From Acholoe squamosa (taxonomy: Eukaryota; Annelida; Polychaeta; Phyllodocida; Polynoidae), in NCBI GenBank assembly GCA_949317995.1, contig OX439036.1, positions 5,697,207 through 5,761,206 of the forward strand: a stretch of 64,000 nucleotides of DNA, in the 5' to 3' direction. The notes below the pieces were generated by a model that saw nothing but the letters and a program-made list of their open reading frames with translations, had not been told where the DNA came from and did no database searches. Positions 44,689 to 53,880 of this stretch are shown piece after piece. Position numbers and translations under genes: made by a program. Each line of letters starts with the position of its first letter. Position 1 is the first letter of the stretch.

Positions 44689-46560
44689 TCATATTTCATG
44701 ACACAGGATGTAGCGTTTGAGTTTTGCAGGAATGGGAAGGGTTTTCACTACAGATGGCTGAAGGGACACCAGGTTTGCACGCACACACAGCCGACAGTGT
44801 TCATAGAGTGACAGGGGCTGACTCAATAACTCCAGCAATCCCTGAATCTGAAGCAAAAGATTCTGATATTGTTCTTCTTCACTGATGTAATAAACCTCTG
44901 GGTACATGAGCAGGGTTTCATCACTGAATTCTTGTAAGTCAGCATTCTGCTGAGGCAAATATTCAGGGAATGTGGATTTCTTATGATTCAAACGAACCTT
45001 TTCACTTTCATCTTCAACAAGCTTGCGCCATATACTTAGTACATCACCCCTCAGATCTGCCAACCTCTTGTTCTGCAAACATGTGTGAATAACTGATTCA
45101 ATGTTGCTGTGCTGTTGTGATCTCTGTAGACCCCTCATACCAATCAGCTGGAGAACTAGAGGTATGCTTAGTAGCTGGCTGTATGTATAATCAACCTTGA
45201 AGTAACATTTGAGGGAGGACAGTGTAATTGATGATGTGTCTGCACCATGGTGGATCAGCCACCTGACACTGTTAATGTGTCTACCTTTACCATCTATAAT
45301 AGTGGCCTCCAGAGCTGTTTTATGATCACTGTCTTCCATTTCAATGTCACCTCCATGAAGGAAGAACAAGTCAAAGGGCTTTTGGTCAAACCCATAATTT
45401 AGCCGACAGAGTCGATGTATTATTGGATAACCATCAAGGACTGTATGATTTAAATCAGCACCCTTCTTAAGCAGCAGTTCAACTATTTCAGCGGGACAGT
45501 CCTTATCCCCTAGTGCCAATGCTAATGTATTTTCCAATATATCCAATGTTACATCAACATCAGCATCTAGGAACATCTTCACCACCTCTGTCCACCCGAC
45601 TTCCCCAGCTATCTCAAGAGCAGTCATTTCTCTCCTGAAATATTTCCCACCAAAGCCGTATTTAACTACAGGACTGGTTACATTTGGGTTTGCTCCATGT
45701 TCCACCAACAGTTTGATAATACCTGTGTCCTTGACATCGTAATGACTGAATGAAGCAATCATAGATAGCAAAGGAATATTTCCAAGTTGCCAGTCATGGT
45801 CGTTGGGATCTGCTCCATGATTTAGTAACAGCCTAATGAGATCGATGTAACAGTCATCGCTTTTCACAGCCTGTGCCAGTGGACTCCTCAAACCAGTTTT
45901 CTTGCATTTATCAGCACCAGCATCAATTAGCATCTTTACACCTTCAGTCCAGCCTTGAAATGCTGCTTCATGTAAGGCCGTGTTTTCTAAAATCAGAACT
46001 GGTCCACACCCTCCAATATCCAAAGGGTATGTTGTATTTGGGTCTGCACCATATCTTAACAAGAGCTGAAGTTTATCGGCACCACTCTCAGTATCTTTAT
46101 AATTTCTGATTGCATAGAGCAGGGGAATATCATCATCACTGTGCTCATCGTCACTAAGATCACAGTGGTCATTTGGATCTACGCCATGTTCTAGAAGGAG
46201 CTTGATGATATTGGTTGGACATTCGTCATCACACTCTAATGCCATTAACAACACATTTTGCACTTTATCTACCTTGATTGTGGTTTTAGCCCCAGTTTCA
46301 AGAAGCAGCTTCACTCCCTCCGTCCACCCCTCTGCTACTGCTTTGTACAACATGGGCATTTCAGCATCATGCAGCACCTCATTAATATCCCATCCACTCC
46401 CGATAATACTATGGAGCTGGGTGACATCCTGATTTTCTATGATTTCACTGATAGTGTTTGACCTACTCAAGCAGGATTCAGAATCTTGGCCATTTGAGCA
46501 ACCAGGCGCGGTAACATTTGCATTATCCGTCTGCCCAGGGGTGCTACATTTTTCATTCAT
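44689..46560 (-). CDS. Ankyrin-repeat and SOCS-box protein (ASB-like), 623 aa
   Basis: A single open exon. After a Ser/Asn-rich start (MNEKCSTPGQTDNA), ankyrin repeats fill residues ~60-460: units such as GWTEGVKLLLETGA, IIKLLLEHGVDPND, KLQLLLRYGADPNT, LIRLLLNHGADPND and LIHHGADTS have the conserved L-L and G-A-D-x-N positions. The C-terminus (about residues 578-620) reads SLYEHCRLCVRANLV, then LPIPAKLKRYILC, the BC-box cysteine/leucine pattern and Leu-Pro-x-Pro of a SOCS box. ASB proteins are substrate receptors of Cullin5-Elongin B/C ubiquitin ligases, acting in the cytosol. The intronless form may mean retrocopy origin or a lost intron. A 5' non-coding exon cannot be excluded. A broken paralogue is at 63012-63867. 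Confidence 0.85.
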   Translation of the reverse strand: MNEKCSTPGQTDNANVTAPGCSNGQDSESCLSRSNTISEIIENQDVTQLHSIIGSGWDINEVLHDAEMPMLYKAVAEGWTEGVKLLLETGAKTTIKVDKVQNVLLMALECDDECPTNIIKLLLEHGVDPNDHCDLSDDEHSDDDIPLLYAIRNYKDTESGADKLQLLLRYGADPNTTYPLDIGGCGPVLILENTALHEAAFQGWTEGVKMLIDAGADKCKKTGLRSPLAQAVKSDDCYIDLIRLLLNHGADPNDHDWQLGNIPLLSMIASFSHYDVKDTGIIKLLVEHGANPNVTSPVVKYGFGGKYFRREMTALEIAGEVGWTEVVKMFLDADVDVTLDILENTLALALGDKDCPAEIVELLLKKGADLNHTVLDGYPIIHRLCRLNYGFDQKPFDLFFLHGGDIEMEDSDHKTALEATIIDGKGRHINSVRWLIHHGADTSSITLSSLKCYFKVDYTYSQLLSIPLVLQLIGMRGLQRSQQHSNIESVIHTCLQNKRLADLRGDVLSIWRKLVEDESEKVRLNHKKSTFPEYLPQQNADLQEFSDETLLMYPEVYYISEEEQYQNLLLQIQGLLELLSQPLSLYEHCRLCVRANLVSLQPSVVKTLPIPAKLKRYILCHEI

Positions 46561-46735
46561 TTTGTTGTTTTCGAGGTACCTTAACTTAGTTGGGGATGGT
46601 ATATTGTTTATTCTCTCATGTTATCATTCTGCATTGTAGGATCCTCTATCCTGCTCTATCTGTAAACAGAAAAGCATTGATAAATGGTATGATAATTGCT
46701 ATAAGATGCTGCTGGTATATGGTTGTGTAGTTAGC

Positions 46736-47740
46736 GATTAATCAACGTTATGATAGAGCACTTGTGGGTCTATGGTTCAATATTCCACGACCACGAAGCG
46801 GGGGTGGAATATTGAACCATAGACCCACAAGTGCTCTATCATAACTTGATTAAGGCATTTATCTAACATATTTCTCCATTTTGTATCAATTTCTTACCTT
46901 ATAACCCCAGAATTAATCGAGGAGAAGACATTTTGTAAGTGCATGCAATCCGCATGCTTTGCCAAGCCGTCGTGGCCATGTTGTCACTCTGCCCGGCATA
47001 CCTCCACCTTTACACACATTTTTCAGGTATAATCCAAGCATGTCAAGTCCTGTACTTCTAGCACCGCCAAATATATGATCTCTAGTTGGTGTTCGCCTAC
47101 ATTTTGTATCCATTTTCTTATAGATAAATAAGAATCCATTGATTTTCCATAGTGATCCAACCCACACGGCCCAGTACACGGCCATTGCGTCTTGTTGACA
47201 AAGCGGATAGGTGCCCGGATGTACCTGACCTACTTTCGGCTGAAGAACTAGGTGAGCAAGCCGCCGACATGTATCGCTATGGAAAATCAATGGATTCTTA
47301 TTTATTTCGAACAAAATGGCGAAATTAGGTATGGCATGGCCATCTAGGATATCTAAGGATGTTTCCCTGTTAATAACTTCACCAGGCTCCATGGATTCTA
47401 TGCTAACGAGGTGTGTAAACATCAGGTAAGTCGGACAACTTTTTCAAATCCTCGATGTACATTGCTTTGTATCACCGGTCGGCTTGGTATAGTGCACAGC
47501 GAGCTTGCCTCCTGCCACAGCGGCAGGGGATTGATTACCCGTTGAACCCTAAACGGTTTTAACTGGAAAACTATGGCGTAGTTGACTTTGTATGCTTCGC
47601 TAATTTTTTAACATGTCCAGATTAAACCAGCAGCTTCTTCAAGACGAGGAAAAGGTCTGAGAGTGCGTTATTGCTGGATAAGGAACTCGGGTTATGAGCA
47701 AAAAAGCACTGTCCAGGCCCAAATAGTTAGATAAACCTAC
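46736..47740 (+). repeat. Composite ~1-kb repeat, copy 2 (hairpin + tRNA-like module)
   Basis: It has the same order as the copy at 36038-37000: hairpin 46736-46854 (gttatgatagagcacttgtg arms), internal inverted repeat with aataagaatccattgatttt, and tRNA-like module near 47477-47550. The minus-strand frame at 47422-46913 is open for 169 codons (CKGGGMPGRV, STGLDMLG) and agrees in amino-acid sequence with copy 1 over about 60 residues. This could reflect an ancestral coding segment or simply a stop-poor repeat. Confidence 0.7.
47477..47550 (+). other. tRNA-like (SINE-type) promoter module, copy 2
   Basis: ggcttggtatagtgcacagc keeps the A-box-like core. The B-box position is degraded to ggattgattaccc. 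It is diverged from copy 1 and not a functional tRNA. Confidence 0.45.
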
Positions 47741-48512
47741 ATAATGACTAAAGACGAGTTGCCATGCTTGGACTAAATTGGACCACTCACTTTCTCAGAG
47801 CCCGCTTCTTGCAAGAAAAACTGATAATTCCTACTTCATAGTCTAGAGAGTCCTCAGTGCATCATGAAGCTGTGCTGCCTGGCTATTCTATTGTTATATT
47901 TTTAAGGCTGAAGCAGTTAGAGATGTACCTCTACCAATCTTGGTTCCCAAGCTGCACTGCGCTTAAAGGTAGTCAGTGGTACCCTAATACTCGGCTCTGG
48001 GTGGACAACTCCAAAAGTACTAAGTTTAGATCAATGAAAATTCTTCCAGAAATGCAGCTTTCTCATTATTTTAAATTTTAATTTATTGGGATACTGTGGT
48101 TTCTTTTATGTGTATGTTTATTTTCAATGATGAGGCTGAAGTTATGCAAGTCAACCATTTCCATTTTAGGAATTTTTAATATAATATTGGAAGTCCACAA
48201 CCTGAGCTTTCACAGTGTGAGGAAAGAATACATGGCCAAATTTTATAAAGGAATATGTCCCCCCTCACTGTTGTCAAAAAGAGCACTGCTGATTCAGTTC
48301 AGCTGTTTCATACCAGATGGCATCAAAATCTGTATACCCACTACAGTATTACACCATAACAGGTAAACAGACCTCCTATATATGATTAAGTATAGATATA
48401 CATGTAAAATGTCCACATTTATAGTGCTTGTAGGGCGATCTATAGGTAGGGTGGCCGGAGTATTTCTTTTAAACAATATGATTGACAATTATTATGCACC
48501 TACCTATAGGCC
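47741..48512. other. Unassigned sequence
   Basis: A short hydrophobic start (MKLCCLAILLLYF, from the ATG near 47863) ends at a stop after 13 codons and has no donor that would rescue it. Nothing else was recognised. Confidence 0.3.
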
Positions 48513-50354
48513 TAGGGGCTGTGTACAAATGACGTCATGCATTTTTGGACCATTTTTGACCCCCCCTCCCCCCCTTGTCATGTTTCGTCATACAACACTT
48601 GACCCCCCCTCAGCATGACGTCATGCAGAGAGATACCCCCCCCCCCCAAGTGCATGAATAGTGAAGGCCTATAGGCTATAAACAAATTAAAATACGGCCG
48701 ATTGAGGTTACGCGATGCTGTATTATCGCCCACGCGCTGGCAGAATTCCGGTCCAGGGCCATTGGCCAGACCAGGTCACATGACTGACCTACTTATGGTA
48801 ATTAGCAGGAACCCTCCCCGAACAGAGTGTATTATGGGAAACCTCAATAGGGCCTATGGTTCAAAGGGACATATAGTGGGTGTGAATTTGCAATAAAGGA
48901 TAAGATACATGCAAAGTGAAAAAAGAACTAGCACTGATCAACAAATGAACAGAGAAACATTCCAAACACTGTCAGCTTATATAATGTATGGGTCCCTATA
49001 TGCAGGATGTATCATTTCCGTGCCTTATAGTTATACACAGAGTACTATGGTAGTGATCATACACAAGTCACACTTGTCAGCGAAGAGAAAATCGAGAACA
49101 GTTATAACTGTAATCTCCCGTGTATAAGGCATGTCTTATACGGGGGGTTTTAATTCTCATTGGATCCACAAGGGGGACACCAAGACCTTTCTTTTGATAT
49201 CTTACATGCCCCCGTGGTGATAATGGGACAAAATGGGGCCCAGGAGGACCCAAGGTGGCCCAAGCTACCCATAGGTTTTTGAATTTTGAAAATTCATTCA
49301 GTAGAACCAAAGTTATGAATTTTTCATTTTTTTGAGAATTTTCCAAAACTCTAGGTGCGCCTTATACGCGGGCTACGCCTTGTACGTGGGAGATTACGGT
49401 ATTAAGGATCATATAGTTCAAGAGCTTGAATGTATTGATATATTGAATGTATTGATTTAATCTGTAACTTGAACCATATACAAGTGTACTAGAAATAGGT
49501 TTCAGGCAGAACACTCTGAATTTAGTGAGTGGCCTAATAGAAAAAAAAATCTCAGAAAGCATCACAAATTCTCAGGAAACCATGATTGCAATCATAGTTC
49601 CAATTTATGATCTTACAAAGCAATCGAGTCACCTCAGCATTTTACTGTAGAATCTGCAAATAAGGTGAGTCCGATAGAGTTCCATTCAGACAAAGATGTA
49701 GAGAGCAAGTTTGGGGGGAGGTCCCCTTTACATCCCCCCAAGCATCCCCTCAGTGAAAATAGCAACAGGGTGGTGGAGAGCTCCAGGGGAGTGCTCGTTA
49801 TTTATCAACAGTGGGATTCCGGGAGGGGGTGGATTGGGAGAGGAGCAAAATAATTTTGACACCTCAAGGAGGGGGGGGGGGAATATCACACCTTTACCTT
49901 TTCAAAAAGAAGCCTGTGGAATACTATGAAGGCAGCAGCAGTTCAGGGGTATTTTAGATGCATCATTTTAGATCCTGAGGGCAGCAGTGGCCCTTTTCAA
50001 AAAGGGTTAAATTGGTATAGGTAGGATAGAGTAGTAGTTCCCCCTTATAGTGGCCTGGACATCACCTTGATTTTACACTGACATTGATGAGCGAGATGTC
50101 TAAGGAATGCATGTATGTAGGGCCTATAGGTAATTAAATTTATGTCAGATGAATGCATTAAACCTCCCTACCTTTACAAATCTTTTTACAAAAGTTTTTG
50201 ATCTTGCCAAAACCAAAGCATATTGTGAGATCTTGATGACATGATGTCATGCAGCCCATGACCCCCCCCTCCCCCCCCTTGTCATGCTTGGTCATGGCAA
50301 GTGGGACCCCCCCTCCCCCCCTCCTGCATGACGTCATTTGTACACAGCCCCCTA
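48513..50354. mobile_element. 1.8-kb TIR element (ggctgtgtacaaatgacgtc ends)
   Basis: taggggctgtgtacaaatga(cgtcatgc) at 48513-48540 is matched in inverse at 50326-50354 with one extra G. Just inside both ends are inverted C-runs (gacccccc...ccttgtcatg) in matching positions, so subterminal symmetry extends for over 100 bp. No credible transposase is present: a non-autonomous DNA element. It contains a nested MITE (49107-49401) and a G-rich stretch near 49710-49880. Confidence 0.7.
49107..49401. mobile_element. Nested MITE with cgtaatctcccgtgtat-like termini
   Basis: actgtaatctcccgtgtata(aggc) at the left pairs with gccttgtacgtgggagatta(cggt) at the right. A second inner cgccttatacgcggg lies near 49360-49373. 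A fragment of the same type is near 20680-20705 (gtgcgtcttatatgcaggg). It lies within the larger TIR element. Confidence 0.65.
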
Positions 50355-50991
50355 ATATTGACATTCGATAAACATGTTGTGTCAAGTTAGTACACTAAGT
50401 ACAACCTAATCTATACCTAATTGAAAATGTGTCACCCCTGAACTCCTTCTGACAGATCTGAGTCTCCATACTGGAAACACACATGCTCCACATACCCCAG
50501 GTATGGCACAGATCTGGAACCTAGTGACTATTGCAGGTACCATTTACCCAGACCCTTACACAGTCATAAATCTGAGATACCACTCACTGGACCCTGAAAA
50601 TTCAGATATCATCCTGATTTTCTCAATTTCCAATAGTTATTGCTCGTAGGAAGTTAAGCCACAACATGCAAAACACCTTGGCACTATCATTCTTATTCCA
50701 AAAACACCCTGTTCTCCTAGTTTAGAACTATTTTTAGCAGTTTCCCGCTTTTCCCCCCATCATTATTTTTCTAATTTCCCCATTAAAGAGTAAGAACCCC
50801 GGGGTAAGAACTAAGCCTAATGCCTTATATATGGGGTTATTAGACATCTCCACATTGCCCCTATCAAGAATGGGGGGCTCCTAGAAAAGTGACATTTACT
50901 GTAGCATCAGACAGGGGAGGGGAAATCAGCCTGACCCTCCGGCCACCCTACTATAGGGATCCTCTTCTATGACAGCATAACCCCTACATAG
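50355..50991. other. Unassigned sequence
   Basis: No exon or repeat was recognised apart from short C-rich runs. Confidence 0.3.
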
Positions 50992-51172
50992 GAGTGAGTG
51001 AGTAATAGATGTTTAACGCCATTTCGACATCTAAGGTCATATTCATGGTGAGAACGACATTACACAATTTCACAGAGGAATGTGTTGGTGCCCGCGCATA
51101 TGTGCAGCACACACATCCTGAGGGGATAGGAAAGAAGAGATATAGACCCTTTTAAGTGGGCTAGGGAAGCCC
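50992..51172. repeat. Dispersed repeat, copy 2 (inverse of 21457-21640)
   Basis: Begins agtgagtgagtaatagatgt and ends ttaagtgggctagggaagcc, the inverse of the block inside intron 1 of copy C. A diverged centre (gtgcccgcgcatatgtgcag) replaces the other copy's gcaaataagtgcgggc. Confidence 0.65.
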
Positions 51173-51724
51173 GCCCCTACATAGGAATCTGGACAACCAG
51201 TCAATGTTTTGCTATTGGCAGCCCTCCCCCATGCCCCATATAATGGAATAATAAGTGCCCTGCCTGTCACAGTGACTAAGTAAAGATATATTGTCCTTAT
51301 AATATACTGACCTGTGATAACTCATTCAGCGCCAGAGTAATCTATATATGTGTATCTGTGTCCTACTTCCTATGGAGGTCCAAGATTACTGAGTGTGGTG
51401 CAAGAGGATGGTATGCCTGCATGTATTTACTGACCTAGTTAAGACCAGCAGTCATGTGTTGGCCTACTTTCGGTGAAGTGGAGGCAAGGATCAAAGAGAC
51501 ATCTTGTGGGAAATGGGTGCACTTCAGTTGATAGGTCTTATGGAGTCCTAATTTTGCCAACATCAACATATGTAGAAATACAACATTCTTTGTTGACGTT
51601 CTATAAAAAAAGACGTTTTTATTCTAAGGTTAAAAATCATTTAATGTAGCTCTATGTAGCTCTTTGTAGTGTAGCGGTACTTCTCGTTGTGTTCTCATTG
51701 GTTTCTAAATGTGACTCGTGACTT

Positions 51725-52260
51725 ATAGGGTTCGGACCACTGGATGGTATTAACACTAGCAGGAACAGATGACAACAATTCAAATACAGTTCAACTATTT
51801 ATTATATAAATTGTATGATAGAAATGTACAGATATGGTATTGATGTTGTGAATGGATAAATGATTGAGTGCTTAAAGTTAACGGTTAAATAGTGACTTAA
51901 TAATGAAGGGTCAGCCACTCAGGTAGGCTGCCAATTTAGAATAGTTGTGAGAATTATAAAGGGATAGCTGCTTGGGTAGACTATCTTTCAGAAGAAATGT
52001 CTCTTACTAAAGGCATAGCCGCTTGGGTAGGCTATGTTTCCGAATAAATGACTCTTAAAAAAGGAGTGAAGGCCTAGACTATAGCTGTCCCTGGAGAGGT
52101 AGGTCCTTGCAGTGTGAAGGCCTGGGAGGTTCTGCCTGAGCAGCTCACATCTGCTGCTTATATAGGGGCTGGTTGCTGGTTCCTGGCTGGCTGGTCAGTA
52201 GCTCCCACTCTGGCTCAAAGTGCATTGGTCTATAATAAAGTTTAGAATAAATGCATGTTA
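51725..52260 (-). mobile_element. LTR-like sequence (reverse orientation)
   Basis: On the minus strand a TATA box (complement of tgcttatatagggg near 52156-52170) precedes, by some 350 bp, an AAATAA-type signal (complement of actatttatt near 51796-51806). Between them are internal direct repeats (gctgcttgggtaga / gccgcttgggtagg, with tgactctta-type follow-ups). There is no adjacent coding. Boundaries are approximate, and a solo LTR is one possibility. Confidence 0.3.
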
Positions 52261-52265
52261 TTGAA

Positions 52266-52390
52266 CAAGTAACCAATGGATAACTCATGACGAGTGTGGG
52301 TTAGTGAAGAATAATGACACGAGGCCGTAGGCCGAGTGTCATTAGCCTTTGCTAACCCACATGAGTCATGAGTTATCCATTGACTACTTA
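52266..52390. repeat. Foldback hairpin (aagtaaccaatggataactc arms)
   Basis: aagtaaccaatggataactc(atgac) and its inverse (gtcat)gagttatccattgacta enclose gtgtgggttagtgaag / ctttgctaacccacat, a further inverted pair. The centre is cgaggccgtaggccgag. Confidence 0.65.
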
Positions 52391-52499
52391 TTTTATACCA
52401 CGAAACCAATAAATAATCAATATTATACCAATAAATTCAAGTTGAAAAAAAAATTATTCCCCCTCCCCGGGACTTGATGCCAGCCATTGTGTGTACACG

Positions 52500-52905
52500 A
52501 TCGGTACATACACCTCCTTGCCCGGCAGCAGACAGCGACAGCCCCCGTCTCGGCTAGCCTTGGCAGCGGCACACGGCGAAAAATAGTGTACATACACCTC
52601 CTGAGGCTCCTCGCCCGGCAGCGTACAGTGGCAGGGCACACGGCGAAAAAAGCTTCTCGCGGCTATGTTTGTGTATAACATACACCTCCTCGCCCGGCAG
52701 CGGACAGCGACAGCGCACACGGCGAAAAAAAATACGCCCGGCCCGGGGCTCGATCCGTGTACCTCTTACGGCTGAGCGCAAGGCGCTAACCGCTGGGCCA
52801 CCACGTCTCCTCCTCTGAGCGCGTCTCGCGGTTATGTTTGTGTAGAATACACCTCCTCACCCGGCAGCGGACAGTGACAGCGCACACGGCTTTGTATCAT
52901 AGCCA
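52500..52905 (-). repeat. GC-rich tandem array of cctcctcgcccggcagcgga units
   Basis: About four degenerate copies of cacctcctcgcccggcagcg followed by gacagcgacagcgcacacgg (near 52508, 52598, 52683 and 52847), joined by gcttctcgcggctatgtttg phrases, with a tRNA-like module between copies 3 and 4. It is probably an internally duplicated SINE or its remnant. Confidence 0.6.
52741..52808 (-). other. tRNA-like module (SINE-type), minus strand
   Basis: On the minus strand gtggcccagcggttagcgcc (A-box-like) is followed by ggatcgagcccc (B-box-like), with an arm-like ccttgcgctcagccgtaag between. It resembles a tRNA closely enough for a tRNA-derived SINE. The acceptor stem ends do not pair well, so I do not call a tRNA gene. 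Confidence 0.45.
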
Positions 52906-52933
52906 GACCTGGTTCTAACCGTGCGTATCTCGG

Positions 52934-53008
52934 CAGTCCCTGTGGCGCAATGCATAGGGAGTTGGGCTACAGACCTGAGACTGCAGGTTCGATCCCTACC
53001 CTGGCCTG
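52934..53008 (+). other. tRNA-like module (SINE-type), plus strand
   Basis: gtccctgtggcgcaatgcat (A-box-like) and caggttcgatccctacc (a good B box) stand about 40 nt apart. The terminal stems do not pair as in a true tRNA, so this is probably a SINE head. Confidence 0.45.
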
Positions 53009-53050
53009 GAAAATTTCGTGGGTTTTAACATGTGACATGTGACATGGGAG

Positions 53051-53126
53051 AGGCGTGCGGTTATCCTGGATAACCGCACGCCTTACCTGGATAACCGCAC
53101 GCCTTACCTGGATAACCGCACGCCTT
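53051..53126. repeat. Short tandem repeat and hairpin of ggataaccgcacgcctt
   Basis: aggcgtgcggttatcc is immediately followed by its exact inverse, then the unit cctggataaccgcacgcctta is repeated so that three direct copies and one inverted copy lie within 76 bp. Confidence 0.85.
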
Positions 53127-53739
53127 CCAAAATTGATGTTACAGCCTATAGGGTGTGCAATATCGACAGATACGTGGATGGGAATAGACCCCAAAAAGCA
53201 CTGTGTAACCCACAAATCGTTGTATAAGACTGGGTAACTAAAGGTCTGACCTAGGGGGTCTGATAATTTAAATTATATGGCCCAAAACACCAAAGCTGTA
53301 TTTTTGAGAAAACTGGTTTGTTTTGATAAGGGAAAATAAACCAGGCCAAACTGGCAAAGTTCACTAGGTTACTGGGTCAGAGTCCCTCAAATATCACAAA
53401 AGTTAATTGGTGACTTCTAAATCTAATTATTGTCGCAAACAGAAAACATTCATGGTGATCTATTGACGGAATTCATTTATTTGGACGATCAACCTTTAAT
53501 TCATAAGACGAGGGCAAAGTAGACGTTAACATTGAAACCTGGGAAATTTGTGCGTACGGGAAAACGCACGTGGAACTGGGCCGAGCATGTCCGTGCCCCC
53601 CACATGACAATGAAAATATATTTGGAACCAGGCCTGAAGCCATAAAACAGCCTAAAACTTGGACTAAACTGGGATAGATCTCTAAGATAAAATTATATTA
53701 AGTATGCATCTGCATAACTTCCATCCTAAAAGTACGGAG
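53127..53739. other. Unassigned sequence
   Basis: No exon or repeat family was recognised. Confidence 0.3.
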
Positions 53740-53880
53740 ACCCTAATAGGACATAAAAAAAAAGTTTTTTTTTCATGCAAAAAAAAATTCCTGCGGGTAC
53801 TGGGGGATTCCTGCAGGTACTTGGGGATTCCTGCGGGTACTGGGGGATACCTGAGGGTACAGGGAGGATTCCTGCAGGTT
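53740..53880. repeat. Foldback element arm, copy 2 (interrupted by a retroposon)
   Basis: agaccctaataggacataaa, then a T-rich run, then four to five units of attcctgcgggtactggggg, like the elements at 42351 and 62335. The matching array appears to continue at 56199-56235 (aacattcttgcggaaacagg), on the far side of the CR1/L2-like insertion. Confidence 0.6.

Noticed and set aside
47857-48081. Signal-peptide-like start of a new secreted gene
   Set aside because: The frame MKLCCLAILLLYF stops after 13 codons, and no donor site rescues it.
52741-52808. Functional tRNA gene on the minus strand
   Set aside because: Good box-like motifs, but the ends do not pair and the sequence is embedded in a GC-rich tandem repeat.
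52934-53008. Functional tRNA gene on the plus strand
   Set aside because: The B box is good, but the outer stem is unmatched. More likely a SINE head.
53704-53880. N-terminal part of the reverse transcriptase ORF
   Set aside because: The frame is open, but these codons are foldback-repeat sequence (cctgcgggtactgg units) fused by chance to the truncated RT.
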